Shown here piece by piece: positions 20,113 to 31,639 of a stretch of 64,000 bases of DNA. Below the pieces are notes generated by a model. The model was not told the DNA's origin. It made no database searches and saw only the letters and a list, made by a program, of their open reading frames with translations. Within the stretch, counting starts at the first letter, position 1; each line of letters starts with the position of its first letter. The DNA comes from Anastrepha obliqua (lineage: Eukaryota > Arthropoda > Insecta > Diptera > Tephritidae). The stretch spans positions 87,427,784-87,491,783 of the forward strand of contig NC_072893.1 in assembly GCF_027943255.1 (NCBI RefSeq), in the 5' to 3' direction. A program made the translations under genes and the position numbers.

Positions 20113-21457
20113 TCTATACTAATATTATAAAGAGGAAAACTTTGTTTGTTTGTTTGTTTGTTTGTAACGAATAGGCTCAAAAACTACTGGACCGATTTTA
20201 AAAATTCTTTCACCATTCGAAAACTACATTATCCACGAGTAACATGGATTACATTTTATTTTGGAAAAAAATAGGGTTCCGTAAGATATTTGGATTTTTC
20301 GGACACAAACTGAAAAAAATCTTATATATAAAATAAAGTCAACTTTTTGTGTGTGTTCGCTAACCGGCCGTATCTGCGCCGAATTAAACCAAACTTACAC
20401 ACATTGTTAAGAAGGTATTGAAGATGGTTTCCGTATAGTTTGGATACCTATTGGTGGATAGGGCTCGAGATATAGGTCAAAACGTGGACCCGGATAACCC
20501 TCGGATGTGTATGTACAATATGGGTATCAAATTGAAGCTGTTGGTGAATGCTTTAGTACAGAGTATTTTTCATGCCGCTCCGTGACTGGGGTCTCGAGAT
20601 ATAGGTCAAAACGTGGACCCGGGTAACCTTTGGTTGTGTATAAACAATATGGGTATCAAATGAAAGCTGTTGATAAGTGCTTTAATACGGGGTAATTTTC
20701 ATACCTATTGATGACTAGGGTCTCGAAATATATGCCAAAACGTGGACCCGCCGTGTCTTTGCACCGAATTAAACCAAACTTATGCACAATGTTAAGTAAG
20801 TATTGAAAATGGGTTTCGTAAAGTTTGGTTGTAATTCGGAGCAGTGGCAACGGGTACAGCGTTCTTTTGAGCCAGCCATAATGTCGCTTACTTTTTTAAC
20901 GCTTGGGGTGGAACTGAACTGTCAAATTGACAGTGTGAGTTACAATGTGTCAATATTTCTTTCTGATTTGGATGCCATAAGGAAAAAACGTAAGTGCAAC
21001 ATGTAAAAATTGTTTGTGAATTTTTTTGGAGTGGGTTTTGGAACAGTGAATAATTTCTTACGAAATTTGAGAATTTAATGTGAAATCCGAATGAAATTAT
21101 GTGTTTGTGAAAAAAAACAATTTTTTTTCGTTTTTTTTTTTTGAAAAATATAAATGGATAATGGTTAAAAAAGCTCCAATGCTTAATAAAACATATAAAT
21201 TGAAACGAAAAATTCATGGATGATCAGGAAAAAAGACGATTGTCTATTCATATGCGTTGATTTGAAATTTAAAAACAATCTTCTTTTTCCTGATTTTCAA
21301 TTTATATTTTATATTTACTCAAAAACAAATAGAAAAACAAAAAATATTGTTTATGCCAAAGCGCTTGAATAAAGAAATAAATAATATGAAAACCATATAT
21401 TTTCTGTTCTAAACCATATCTATTCTATTTTAGTGTGCCCGGCCCCCGGTTTGCTAG
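20113..21457 (+). mobile_element. Non-autonomous Helitron with internal tandem repeat
   Basis: The 5' end is TC at 20113 ('tctatactaatattataaag') preceded by A; the 3' end is CTAG at 21454-21457 followed by T, after a GC-rich stretch ('gtgcccggcccccgg'). A (GTTT)n tract and 'ctcaaaaactactggaccga' follow the 5' end, as in the minus-strand Helitron at 16645-19277. A second 5'-like terminus, A|TCTTATATATAAAA, occurs inside at 20320. No Rep or helicase is readable; the longest ORFs (20803-21006, 20888-21217) are not recognisable. Confidence 0.75.
20464..20760 (+). repeat. 129-bp tandem repeat inside the Helitron
   Basis: The word 'ctcgagatataggtcaaaac' plus 'gtggaccc' recurs at 20464, 20593 and, slightly changed, 20722. 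This gives two full units and a partial third of about 129 bp, each including 'caatatgggtatcaaa' and 'agctgttg'. Copies differ at scattered bases. Confidence 0.85.
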
Positions 21458-22590
21458 TTAGATAATAATTTAGAACTAACTCGCACACCGCCTACATGTG
21501 CGTCTGCGCAGTTTGATGACGATTGAACAAATATTCTGACTTGATAAGAGGAAATCAGCTGTCAGCTTCCCTAACCTCATTTCATTAACTCCTTCCTACT
21601 CCCTGCACACCACATCATACATACATACATACATGCATACATACATTTCCGTGAACGTCAGGGCAATTATAGAAGTACTTTACATTATTTAAAATGCGTC
21701 ATATATTACACAAAATGTGGATTTAATTCATGAAACCTGAGTAACATATGTTATGCTTTATTAATTTATTCGAAGTGCGCCGATTACTAATTTTGTCATC
21801 TGTTGAATGGAATATTCCATGTAAATATATGTATATAGTATGTAGATATTTAAATGGATTTCGAAACTGCAATCTCGCAACTACCGCCTACAATTTTCAC
21901 TCCAGCTATTGACGAGTGCGTTTGCACGTACAAGACATTATGTATGTAGGTATATGTGCCTATACTCTTGTGCGTATATACATTTGTAGGTTGTATTATA
22001 ATTTGTTTGTATATTTCATTATAATATATGTACATACATATAAGTTTAAAAATGCATTTGTTTGTAATATTTATTTGGAAATATTGCGAAAATCCATTGT
22101 GAATCGTTTAACTTCATTGAGAAAAGGTTTTTATTCATTTAAGAATATGTACATAAAAAATGACCACACTCGGAATTTCGTACGATAATGTTGGCTCATG
22201 GAATGGGGATGACAATGCCAACAAACTAAGTAGCCACATACATACATTCACATGAGAATTTATAAGAACTCACAGATGTACAAATATAGAAGATTTTTAA
22301 GTAACGCGAATGACTGAGTCTTTTTTATACACAATTATTTATACGTGAGGGTAAGAATGTATACACTTACCTACATACATACATACATACTTACATGTGT
22401 ACTATGTGCAATTTTCATTAAGAAATCTTTCATTTAAGTATGTAAAGGGTGGGCTAAGGACTGGTATATATAACTTTAACGGTGAATGCTGTTGTGTGCG
22501 CAAAACAAAAAGGAGAAATTAAATAAATATGCCAATCGTGCTTCCGTCAGTTTCTCCAGAATTTTCCTGCAACATTACCAGTTTTATTAA
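21458..22590. other. No gene seen; microsatellites
   Basis: Contains (ACAT)n around 21620-21650 and 22370-22394. The ORFs at 21850-22188 are microsatellite-like translations on both strands. Confidence 0.45.
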
Positions 22591-22599
22591 GTTGTGTTG

Positions 22600-22785
22600 A
22601 GCGACCAGATATTGTCTCACAAATGGAGGGACGTACAGTTTAAAGCCGACTTTTCTGAGGAGCTTTTTCTATAGCAGATATACACACTGAGATTTATCAT
22701 TCCCTATCGAGCCTGTTTCGAGTGGTTAATCCCGGGTACTAACGAATAGTCATGCACCAATCTATTCGGCTGCCACAGAAACGAT
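22600..22785 (-). repeat. SINE copy, degraded, with tRNA-like head
   Basis: Minus-strand match to the SINE: 'cacaaatggagggacgtaca', 'tctgaggagctttttc', then at the right 'agtcatgcaccaatctattc', the complement of the A-box region 'gaatgggttggtgcgtgact'. The middle is worn. Confidence 0.7.
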
Positions 22786-22835
22786 AGATACAATGCGATA
22801 TTTTTATCATTTGATATCGATATTATTCCATGATG

Positions 22836-23230
22836 GTTAGGTTAGCCAGGTTCTTTGTCTAAGACACGACACCCGGTGGCCCTAAGGACCATTATGATAC
22901 CTGCACTTGATTTTCATCCCCTAAGTTGCTTAAACCACTTAGATATTTTTAAGAGAGTAACTAGTCTCTCCCCGGTCTCCAAAGAAATAATCGCCAAGAT
23001 ACTTGTATTTAGCACTGTTTTGAAGTGCAGGGTATTCATAGAAAAGGTGTTGTACCGAATCAGTTTCTTTTGCATCCTCACAACTCCTGCAGAAGTCTTT
23101 GTGAGGTATACTCGTTCTACTGGCTAGGGTGCTAATAGTGCAGTGACCCGTTATAACACCTGTTCATTGACGATATTTATAAATGCAGTGCTTGACGAAA
23201 GAAACTTGTAGTGTGCCCTCTGATGTTGCT
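22836..23230 (-). pseudogene. Non-LTR retrotransposon 3' end with zinc-knuckle-like motif
   Basis: Minus-strand reading near 23050-23170 gives 'VITGHCTISTLA', 'IPHKDFCRSCEDAKETDSVQ' and 'HLFYEYPAL', matching the conserved 'HCRSC...E.HLL..CPAL' end of RNase H-bearing non-LTR ORF2 proteins (compare 18.6 kb, 26.5 kb and 31.0 kb). The 3' terminus reads 'aacctggctaacctaacc' at about 22836-22853. Frame changes and missing cysteines mark it as dead. Confidence 0.65.
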
Positions 23231-23237
23231 TTACGGC

Positions 23238-23325
23238 AGATGGTGGTTTTGAGAAGCAATTTCAAGGCAAATATGCGCTCGAAGATTTGCCAAGGCTCTT
23301 AAATATTTGTAAAAAACCAATGTTT
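23238..23325 (-). repeat. SINE fragment beside the mariner
   Basis: 'aaatatgcgctcgaagattt' and the following bases align with the SINE body phrase 'aaatacactcggaggtttgc' on the minus strand. The mariner at 23351 inserted next to or in it. Confidence 0.45.
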
Positions 23326-23350
23326 CATAACAAAAAAAACAATATTTTTA

Positions 23351-24612
23351 GGGAGGTTGAATTAGTTTTAAAGGTTTTTTTCGAAGATTTGGGGCTTTAT
23401 TGTGAAAAAACGGTACAACATATTTTATTCGAAGTATTGGCCATCGCTAGCTACAACTTTCGCCCATCTTTCGGGCAATTTCCGGATGCCGTTTCTCCAA
23501 AATTCTGGCCGCTTCTTGGCTATCCATGACTCAACCCATATTTTGGTAGCCTCGTACGAGGAGAACCGCTGGTCCGCCAAATCGAGACTCATATGCCGGA
23601 ACAAATGATAATCGGAGGGAGCTATATCTGGACTATACGGCGGGTGGGGTAACACTTCCCAGCCAAGCGTTCCAAGGTATTTTTTGACAGGTTGAGCAAC
23701 ATGCGGCCGAGCGTTGTCATGTTGCAAAATAACCTTGTCGTGCCTTTTTACCGTTTCCGTCCGTTTTTCTTTCAATGCCCGGTTTAAACGCATCAATTGC
23801 AGTCGGTAACGATCCCCCGTGATTATTTCGCCCGGTTGGAGCAGCTCAAAATATACGACGCCGACCTGATCCCACCAAATGCAGAGCATGATTTTCTTGC
23901 CGTGAATATTCTGCTTGGCCGTCGACCCCATGATTTTTTGCGTTTTGGGTTATCGTAGTGGATCCATTTTTCGTCGCCAGTCACCACCCGATGCAAAAAA
24001 CCCTTCCGATTTTGTCGCTCGATCAGCAATTCGCACGTAAAAAATCGCCGTTCGACGTCGCGCAGCTTCAACTTGTACGGGACCCAATGTCCTTGCTTTT
24101 GGATCATTCCCATCGCTTTTAGACGCTTGCAAACTGTTGATTTATCAACGCCCAATGATTCAGCAAGCTCTTCTTGGGTTTGGCACGAGTCCTCGTTTAC
24201 CAATTCCCCCAATTCCGCGTCCTCGAACTTTTTGGGCTGGCCAAGACGCTCCTTGTCTTCGGTGTGAAAATCACCACTTTTGAATCGTCGAAACCAGTAC
24301 TCACATGTTGAAATCGATGGAGTATGGTCTGGGTAGGCCTCCTGCAGCAATTCACGGGCTTGGGCTGTATTTTTTTTTTCAAATTGAAGCAGAAAAGCAA
24401 AGCTTCCCGCAAATTGCGTTTCGACGGCACGAAAGTTGACATACTCGGAGCACGAAAACACTGCGTTGTTTATACTTCAGCGAAATGACAGATACTGATA
24501 AATAAAGCCTAGGGATGAGGCTTTGTCATGAATATATATTCAGTATTGCCAAGGCGATAAAGTGATAAATAGCGCCATCTGTGTGTCACCTTTAAAACTA
24601 ATTCAACCTCCA
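23351..24612 (-). mobile_element. mariner transposon, nearly complete, transposase with two frameshifts
   Basis: Perfect 24-bp TIRs (23352-23375 and 24588-24611), TA on both sides (23349-23350, 24613-24614), 1262 bp: the length of a complete mariner. The transposase runs on the minus strand from ATG 24442 ('MSTFVPSKRNLREALLFCFN'), shifts frame in a run of ten A near 24372, continues with the HTH ('YWFRRFKSGDF', 'LAESLGVDKSTVCKRLKAM'), the linker 'WVPYKL' and the first catalytic Asp ('VTGDEKWIHYDN'), then loses a few residues and shifts frame again near 23935, and continues to 'QHDNARPH' and 'PPYSPDIAPSDYHLF' with 34 residues between the last two aspartates (D,D34D), ending 'VASDGQYFE' at 23425. 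All three catalytic residues are present; only the two frameshifts and the small deletion prevent a full protein. It is one of the better-preserved elements here. Confidence 0.93.
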
Positions 24613-24849
24613 TATAAATAAATTAAAAGTACGAGGCGCTCTACTGCCTGTACGTCGAAGAACTATCAGAATCTTCCAATGAGCGACCAACTCGGTAATC
24701 ACTTTGTAAGCGAAGAGAGGTTTGAAATATAATTTTCGGAACATATTTCATTCCCTGCAATACGTTGTCTTCTTTACAATCGCTTCTTTCATCCCAGAAA
24801 TAGTTTCAATAAATTAATAGTTTGGCTTTGAAAGCGCTCTCTTTGAAAA

Positions 24850-25082
24850 TAAATTTGCACTATTTCTCAACGTCCAATTTCCTTTTTTTTAATCAATTTT
24901 TTACTAAATAAAAAAATTATTTTGAGTGATGGAAATCCTTATTTTGACCCTTACGACCTCCACTTGTCTGTTTGTACACTGCAGCTGCCCAGTTCACAAG
25001 TGTCAAATATGACTGACGTACAACATTAGTTACGAAAATTAATAAAATCCTCCAATAGGGTGAATAATTTTGCGCCAACATG
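24850..25082 (+). mobile_element. AAGTGGCGC-type MITE, left end worn
   Basis: Internal and right-end match to the MITE at 40919-41130: 'actaaataaaaaaattattt', 'gagtgatggaaatcctta', 'agtgtcaaatatgactgacg' and the right terminus 'aataattttgcgccaacatg' before TA (25083-25084). The left TIR is eroded. Confidence 0.75.
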
Positions 25083-26320
25083 TATGCCACTGGTTGATTT
25101 TAAGCGAACAGAAGCTTGGTGTTTAAATAACATATGATTCAAAAAAGATAATTGCCCTTAGACCACCCTTTACATTCGTGTATCTGTATTTGAAATTAGG
25201 GCTACCTAGGGCAATGTTTACTACTTAGCGTAGCCATTGCCATAATTTAAAAACCTACACATGTACCTACATACTGTTCAAGCTCGCGCATTGCATTCAG
25301 AAATCTGTATACGGGTGATTATTACCGTAGGGCAATTGGCTGGCACCGCCGGTGTAACAAAGTGAGATAAATATTCTAGAAAAACAGATTTACGCAATAG
25401 TCAACACGTCGAGTAAGCTAAATGGCATTATCACTGTGCACTACTTATGCATTGCTACTCATATATGTATGTGTGTATGTACGTAACTTTAATTTACATA
25501 CAGACAAATATGCGCAGACCAGGCCGAACACACTAGGTCTATTCATGTAAAAATTATCGAGTAACTTGCCAGTAACTTAATTTCCGAGAATTCGCTCTCA
25601 AAGAGAATAATATCAAAAAAGTACCTGAACACAAAACCAATAACAATTTGCAAGTTTTACGAACAGCTGATTAAATTGATGGCGGGAAAAATCACAACAA
25701 TTAAACCAATTTCAATTGAGCTACCTCGTATTAACTTAAAAAAAAAAATAAATCAAATGAATTGCAAAATCACGAGATTAGCATTACATGATTTTATTTT
25801 GTTCTCAATAATTTGTTCCATTTCATCATCGCTGTCAGTTGAAGAACGTTCCAACACTAATTGTATTGCTGTGACAATCACAGCTTTCTTCATATTTTCC
25901 TTGTTCCGCCTATGTATGTATGTATACTCCGATTTGTATGTCAGAAACTGCAGCAACGGTGACTGGAGGTTGTGGTTCAGAAGTACATACATATCTCTAT
26001 ATCATTGGCCAATCCCTGTTTAATATATGACTTCAAATAAACTTTATAAATTTTATCTTGCAAGTAAACATTTATCCAGTAAAAACTTGCAACTTCCCCT
26101 CAAAATTAAATGTAATTTTTCTCCCTCACTTTCCCCTGCTTTACAAGTTTTTTGGATACATAAACACCAAAACCTGATATTTGTAACAATTGGTACAAAA
26201 AAATTTGCTTCGTGAACAGACCTATTGTGCCTGTAATTCAAATTAAACCATCACCTTTTCTTCTTTTCTTTATCGATAATATTTTTTTATTAATTCCTTT
26301 TAGAAAAATGTTATTATGGT
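25083..26320. other. No gene recognised
   Basis: An ORF of 115 codons at 25676-26023 (+) and others on both strands have no family resemblance. A microsatellite tract occurs near 25460-25485. Confidence 0.4.
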
Positions 26321-26329
26321 TACTCCTAG

Positions 26330-26712
26330 AAAAGTGGACTTCGCGTCAACGAGCCCTGGGTTAGAGCGCAAACGTGCAAAGCCACGATATCCTTCTGGCC
26401 ACGAGTAGATTGAAGGCGCTCGAGAGAACTTCTAGTGCTAAGAAAGCCGCAGCTCTCGAATTTTGTGGGTATCCTTGTCAGACAGTGTTTGGTAGGTGAG
26501 ACTTGGTATTCTTCGAGCCCTTTCTGAAGTAGCTATCTGAAGGATGAGTTGGAATCATCTCAGCACTTTTTCCTCAGCTGTCCTGCTCTCGTCGGGCTAG
26601 GATTCAGACATCTTGGCTCTCACTTTTTTGCTACATCTGCGGATATAATAAGCTTAGATATCACACACCTGATGAATTTCATTAATAGGTTGAAGCGGTT
26701 AACGCAAATGTA
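26330..26712 (+). pseudogene. Non-LTR retrotransposon 3' end (ORF2 C-terminus)
   Basis: Around 26550-26700 one frame reads 'ELESSQHFFLSCPALVGLGF' and then 'HLGSHFFATSADIISLDITH', matching the 'ESSQHFLL.CPAL...R..YLGS' C-terminus of R1/I-like ORF2 proteins. Upstream bases to about 26330 are probably the same element but broken by stops. No polymerase or endonuclease remains. Confidence 0.65.
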
Positions 26713-27029
26713 ATTAGCCATAGTTCGGTCGTCATCCTCCTTTCATCCAAATCCCCACTTCTTTTATCAGTCTCTGTTTTTTTCCAAGCTTGTTTTTCCA
26801 TTTTCGTTAAATTTTAATCGAGTTTTTCACAAAGCCACTTTTCCAAATTAGATTATTTGAATACTTTTCCTTGCATTAATTGGAAATTTTTTAAAGTAGC
26901 TTCAAAATTATATTTCATTTGGAAGTATTAAAGAAATCTTCACTTGTCGGAAGAGTGTTTTTTTCATACTTCCATGAATATGAAAAAAATTCAACTGTCT
27001 TTTCTATACTCCCAAAATAAATTGTGAAA

Positions 27030-27625
27030 ATGTCTACAAGTTTATGCTGTATGGCAAAGAAATTGAAGAAGTCGAAGATTTTACTTACAAAGGCAGCATA
27101 GTCTCCACTGTGAATAGTGCGGGCAAGACTAAATAAATCAACTGGCGTACAGGCACCAAATCTGGAACTCAATACAAATATTCTTCCAAACAAAAAAGGC
27201 TATTTAAATGAAATGCTATGGATGTGAGACCTGGCGTGTAGCCGACTGTCAATATCAAAAAAATTCAAAGCTTTGTAAACAGATGTCTCCGACGTATTCT
27301 CAATGTGTGGTGACCAAGCGTCTTCAGCAGTGGTGATTTATATAAAAAGTGTTACTTGGAACCAATGGTCAACTCTATCAAATTAAGAATATGGAGGCGG
27401 ATTAGCCACCCTGTGTGAAAAGGTACTACGAAGTCTGCCGACAAGTTTTTGATTGGAACCCCCAACGAAGCCGCATGAGCCGCCTTAAGAGTACATGGAG
27501 GAGATCGTTATAAAAAGAAATCGATGAATGCGGGAAATCGTGGAACGCACTAAAATTGCTAGCTAAAAACAAAACCCGGTGGAAGTGATTTATTGAGGCC
27601 CTGTATTCCAATGGGAGATAAAGGA
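27030..27625 (+). pseudogene. RTE-clade retrotransposon, RT C-terminal remnant
   Basis: Fragments in shifting frames fit the C-terminal region of RTE/BovB-like RT: 'GKEIEEVEDFTYKGSIVST' (27045; family 'FTYLGSIVS'), 'GKTK.INWRTGTKSGTQYKY', 'KCYGCETWRV' (27220), 'FVNRCLRRILNV' (27270), 'PTKPHEPP', 'STWRRSL.KEIDECGKSWNA', and 'ALYSNGR' (27595). It is a different RTE subfamily from the GAA-tailed copies at 1, 32468 and 46286. Many frameshifts and stops. Confidence 0.75.
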
Positions 27626-27639
27626 AACGATGGGGTGAT

Positions 27640-28960
27640 AAAAATAAGTCGTCAAACGTAGCCTCATTTTTCGGGCATTTACCATTGCAGGTCGTATGCA
27701 AAAGAGTATTAAGCAATTTCGCGGGTCACATGAAAGCAACAACACAAAATAAGTTATTCGAGTTGATATAAGCGGCTTGAGTTGAAAGCGCTTAACTATA
27801 CACGACCTGATTAATAGCGTTGCAAAGTAAAAAAGCGACTATTTTATTGTCCCACTTAGGAAATACCTATTCCTAATATTCATAATAATTCGTTAATTCC
27901 TGCACCGGCCGTAGTTTTACTTTTTAATTTATTTTACAAGTTCAGCTGACGTGTTTTCCTCCCTCTACCGCGCAGCTGACTATTTTTTTTTTATTCTACT
28001 AAATTTCAACAATACATGAAAAAAATTTCAGCCGGTATAAAACGAGTTGGTAGAAATTTTTTTTCGACACGTTTCGTACCCTCCCACAATCACACCCAGC
28101 GCAAGTGCGCCAGCTGACGTTGACTTTCGTTATTCATGAAAGCTAAATCACAAGTATAGTCAAGAATTTAACGTTATAAAAACGCAGTCCAAAATCGACC
28201 CCTGGCTCCCGGACTAATAAGCATATGATCACAGACTATTTAATTGTAAAAAATTCTGTTTCTACGAATACGTTCATTTACTTTGAATTTGGCTTGTTGT
28301 TGAATGATGCTAGACTATCTATCGTACAAGTAACTCAATCGTACCATTGACTTCCTGGCGTCAAAAAATCTGCGATAAAGTAAACGTGTGCCAACACCTC
28401 CAATCACAGAGAATTAAACATATTATTATAAATTATTTTCTACATTACAACCTAGAAGCGTTGAACCTTTAAGCGAGAGTTATTGCCACTGAATTCAATG
28501 AAATATCGTGACACCAATAAATAATAATTTTATGGGCGTGAACATAATCATTTTTTGTTTTTAATAAAGAGTAAACATATTTGAAAAACGATGCCAATTA
28601 CATTTTAATAAAGAATTAATTGATAAAGTTGCACTCCTCAGAGGACATTGTACAGATAACATTTTTAATCAAGTGAATGCTGGTATTTCAGCAACAAAAA
28701 ATAAGTGATAATCTAATAAAATTAGTAAAGTAATAAGAAGTATTAATTAACTAAGATGATAATTATTTTAATTATGGGGTGCCTGAAATGGCTTCGGCAA
28801 GGACGGATGCTAATATAAAATATACGAAAAAGGAGAAGCTACAATACTGAATATAAGGATAATTATTGAAAATAAATATTTTAGTATCAAACTTTTTAAA
28901 GTAGACCATAAATTATAAAATAAAATGAAATATAAAATAAAATGAAAATAAATGAAACAT
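27640..28960. other. No gene seen
   Basis: No readable ORF; the 96-codon minus ORF at 27426-27716 is a shadow of the RTE remnant. AT-rich with scattered short repeats. Confidence 0.4.
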
Positions 28961-28969
28961 TTTTATTTA

Positions 28970-29165
28970 GTATATTTAGAGTGTGAAGTTTCCTCATTTT
29001 CATTTTTGATTTTGACTCATTATAACATTATTAACACAGCACTTATCAGACCAATCATCACTTATGCTCCTGTGGTTTGGTGGATACGGACCATGGTTAA
29101 GTTCACACTGCGGGAACTATACAGGCTGCAAAGAAGGGGTATGTTCAACAATGCATTATAATGCG
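28970..29165 (+). pseudogene. Non-LTR reverse transcriptase fragment
   Basis: A short frame at about 29028-29110 reads 'NTALIRPIITYAPVVWW', the conserved 'YTAVVRPILTYGALVWW' segment at the RT thumb boundary of non-LTR elements, followed by 'FTLRELYRLQRRG'. Nothing else of the element is readable, so the clade stays open. Confidence 0.55.
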
Positions 29166-29411
29166 CAACATACCATTTCAGTGCGTTCAAAAATGCAAAT
29201 ATGGCAGTACTGCAAGTGCAACGCGTTCTTAAACGTCATTTTTGTATCAAAAGTCGTGCATTATTTGCAGCAAAAATTTTCACACTGCCAATAAATACGC
29301 TAGTACAATGTCTGATGAAAAGTGGGTATTTAATTATTTATTTTAGCTTTTAATACAAAAATTGATGAAAAATACGATATTTAAACTTTATTTTATTATA
29401 CTTTTCTTGGT

Positions 29412-29590
29412 TTTAGTGATTTTAGTACATCGGAGATAAAATTACTGCTCAGAGTCCGACTGAGCATGGAGAACGAGTTCACGTCGGGAAGGAGGAAAAA
29501 GAGCGTGCTCTGGGCTAAGGTCGTAGATGAAGTAAAAAAAGTTAATAAAGATTTAAAAATAGATAGAAACATCGCCCAGCGAAAATTTTC
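29412..29590 (+). pseudogene. Myb/SANT-like DNA-binding domain fragment
   Basis: One frame reads 'STSEIKLLLRVRLSMENEF' then 'GRRKKSVLWAKVVDEV', continuing to 'IDRNIAQRKFSNL'. Spacing and hydrophobic positions resemble the Myb/SANT-like (trihelix, MADF-like) domain found in some fly transcription factors and in Harbinger-type transposon partners. An acceptor-like 'tttcttggttttag' ends at 29416, so it could be an exon; the sequence after 29590 no longer fits the domain. A tiny upstream ORF, ATG at 29308 before a GT donor at 29326, is suggestive, but phases do not match. The identity is tentative. Confidence 0.4.
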
Positions 29591-29689
29591 TAATTTATTT
29601 TATTGCCGCTTTTACTTCTTTCTTCGAAAATTTTGTTATGGGCGGGTATATTTGGTGAATAGCTCCAGGATGTCTTTGGCTTTCTGAGC

Positions 29690-30720
29690 AGTGCTTAGAG
29701 AAGGTTCAATTTCATGTGGCGCCGAGCAAATGTGTGAGTTTTTAAGTTTCAAGATCTGATTTACCCCAGTTATTATTTTCCATTTTAATGGCTGTTTGTG
29801 TTGATGTTGGCCATTTTAAGGTTTTGGCAGCTTTCAGTGGCAGGGGTTACATCGTGGTTACTGAGGTAGTTCTGGAGTTGTGTATTGTGTTCTTTTTTTT
29901 GAGAATATCTTTGAGTCAAGTTCAATGTTCGTTTGTCTTCCGGATGTCTACTTCTTTGCCACGTTTTTCTTGGCTGTCGTTTTTCTTATAATTTATCTTT
30001 AACCACCAGAGATGCTTGTGTCTGTTCTCGCTTGGTGAGGGAGGCTGTTGAGTTCCATGCCGCATATTGAATGCAATTATTGAAGTGCTCGACAGCATTT
30101 ATAATATCTTCATTGCACTTTAGTGGATGCTTAAGGTTAATTGTTGAAGTTAATAGTGTTCGGAAGTAAAACCAATCGGTTTCATTATTGAGGAAACAGC
30201 AGTCGGAAAATCAAAGTCAACTGATTCTTTATTTAGAGCGATCTTTACGGGAGAGTGATCGGAGGATAGTTCATAACATGAGTTGTAGGCTACTTTACTA
30301 GTTGGGATGCCTTTCGCTTCGCAAAAGTCGATGCGATCAGGGATTTTATTTGTGTTTGTTGGGCAATATGTTGACGAGCCTGAGGAAGCTGTTGTGAGGT
30401 TCAATTTGGTTATAGCTGCTAGAAGTCACCGACTTTTTGGGGCAAAGAGTCGGGCTCCCCATTGAGTGTGTTTTGCATTGTGGTCTTTTCTCACTGCATA
30501 GAAACCTGTTTCCAAGAGTTTTGAAGAATTTTACATACTCTTCTGCCTTGATAACATCCTTGAGTGGGCTGTATACTGATGAGATCGTGAGTGGGCTTTT
30601 CTAGTTTTCCACAACAATATTTGTAGCTTGAATAGCTTGTGTACAATAAGAATTTATGCTGTATTGTTTAATCAATTCGAAAATAGCCTTTACACCTTTA
30701 ATGCGATCATTTTGTTTTAT
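29690..30720 (-). pseudogene. Jockey-type non-LTR retrotransposon ORF2, endonuclease domain remnant
   Basis: On the minus strand, from right to left: 'GPLTISSVYSPLKDVIKAEE'-like sequence (about 30600; first base uncertain), 'FLKTLGNRF..' and 'KTHSMGSPTLCPK' (family 'GGDYNAKHT.WGSR'), then a 84-codon frame 30150-30404 with 'CPTNTNKIPDRIDF' and 'CYELSSDHSPVKIAL', the conserved catalytic 'SSDHSPV' end of the APE-type endonuclease. Further on come 'INLKHPLKCNEDIINAVEHF' and 'AWNSTASL', the linker before RT. The RT domain itself is not found to the left. Inactive by frameshift. Confidence 0.8.
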
Positions 30721-30839
30721 GTATTTTTAATGAAAATGAAACTTAAATTTGAATATAATAATAGGAATAAGCAGACACACTAATAGAAACGTACAGGATG
30801 AGGATTATGGTAACAGTTGAATCACAACCACACTCATTA

Positions 30840-31190
30840 TACAGATTTAAAGTATTACCCCTTTGTAGTTACTCCTACACTTCGCAGCCTTGCCAGATTA
30901 TCTCTTCTAAAACCAGTGTGAACTTTTCAAAAATTTTAGAAGATCCCTAATTTTCATAGTACTGAGATCTTCCAACTCATTAAAAAATTGTCTACCTAAA
31001 AGGGTGAGTTTACATCTGTATAGAGCAGGACAGTAGCATAGAAGGTGGGAGACCGTATCTTCTTCTTCCTCATCTAGACAGCTTCTGCAGAAGTCATAAG
31101 CCCATCCCTGAGCGTGACTGTGCATTATTCAGTGCCCGTTATAACGGAAACAAATGTGCTAAGACTATGCATTTTTTGGCTTTGCAGAGA
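30840..31190 (-). pseudogene. Non-LTR retrotransposon 3' end with CCHC-like motif
   Basis: A minus-strand frame 30907-31125 reads 'DFCRSCLDEEEEDTVSHLLC' followed by 'YCPALYRCKL' and 'LGRQFFNELEDLS'. The CxxC...H...C arrangement is the knuckle at the end of RNase H-bearing ORF2 proteins. The frame is open for 72 codons but upstream domains are missing. Related to, but not the same copy type as, 22836-23230. Confidence 0.7.
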
Positions 31191-31639
31191 TTGTGGGCAT
31201 TTAACATTGAAAGTAGGCTACAATCCAGTAAATCAAAAAAAAATATTTTAATGTTAGCGATATTTTTTGTACATTAATTTAATCAATCACATCAAATATC
31301 ACACAATATTTTCATAAGCCAAAAATTTTAACCGTCTAATTTCACGAAGTATTAAAAATAACACTGTGCAACATCAAAAATGTAATAAATTTCTGAAAAC
31401 AAAAACGGGAAATAATAACTGGTTATGGTAAAGTCGAGCCGACATAGGAAATCACAAGATCTTTACATTTGAGATATATGTAAAATGTGTGCATCTACGT
31501 TATATGGAATACTGCGGGAGTATCACAGGCTTCTAACTTTGACTGTAATTTGTAGCGAGAGGATGTAAATGTCATGCAAAGTCAGAGAGATGGCACTACT
31601 AGCGCGTATTGAGGTTATGTTTAAATAGTAGCCTCTCTT

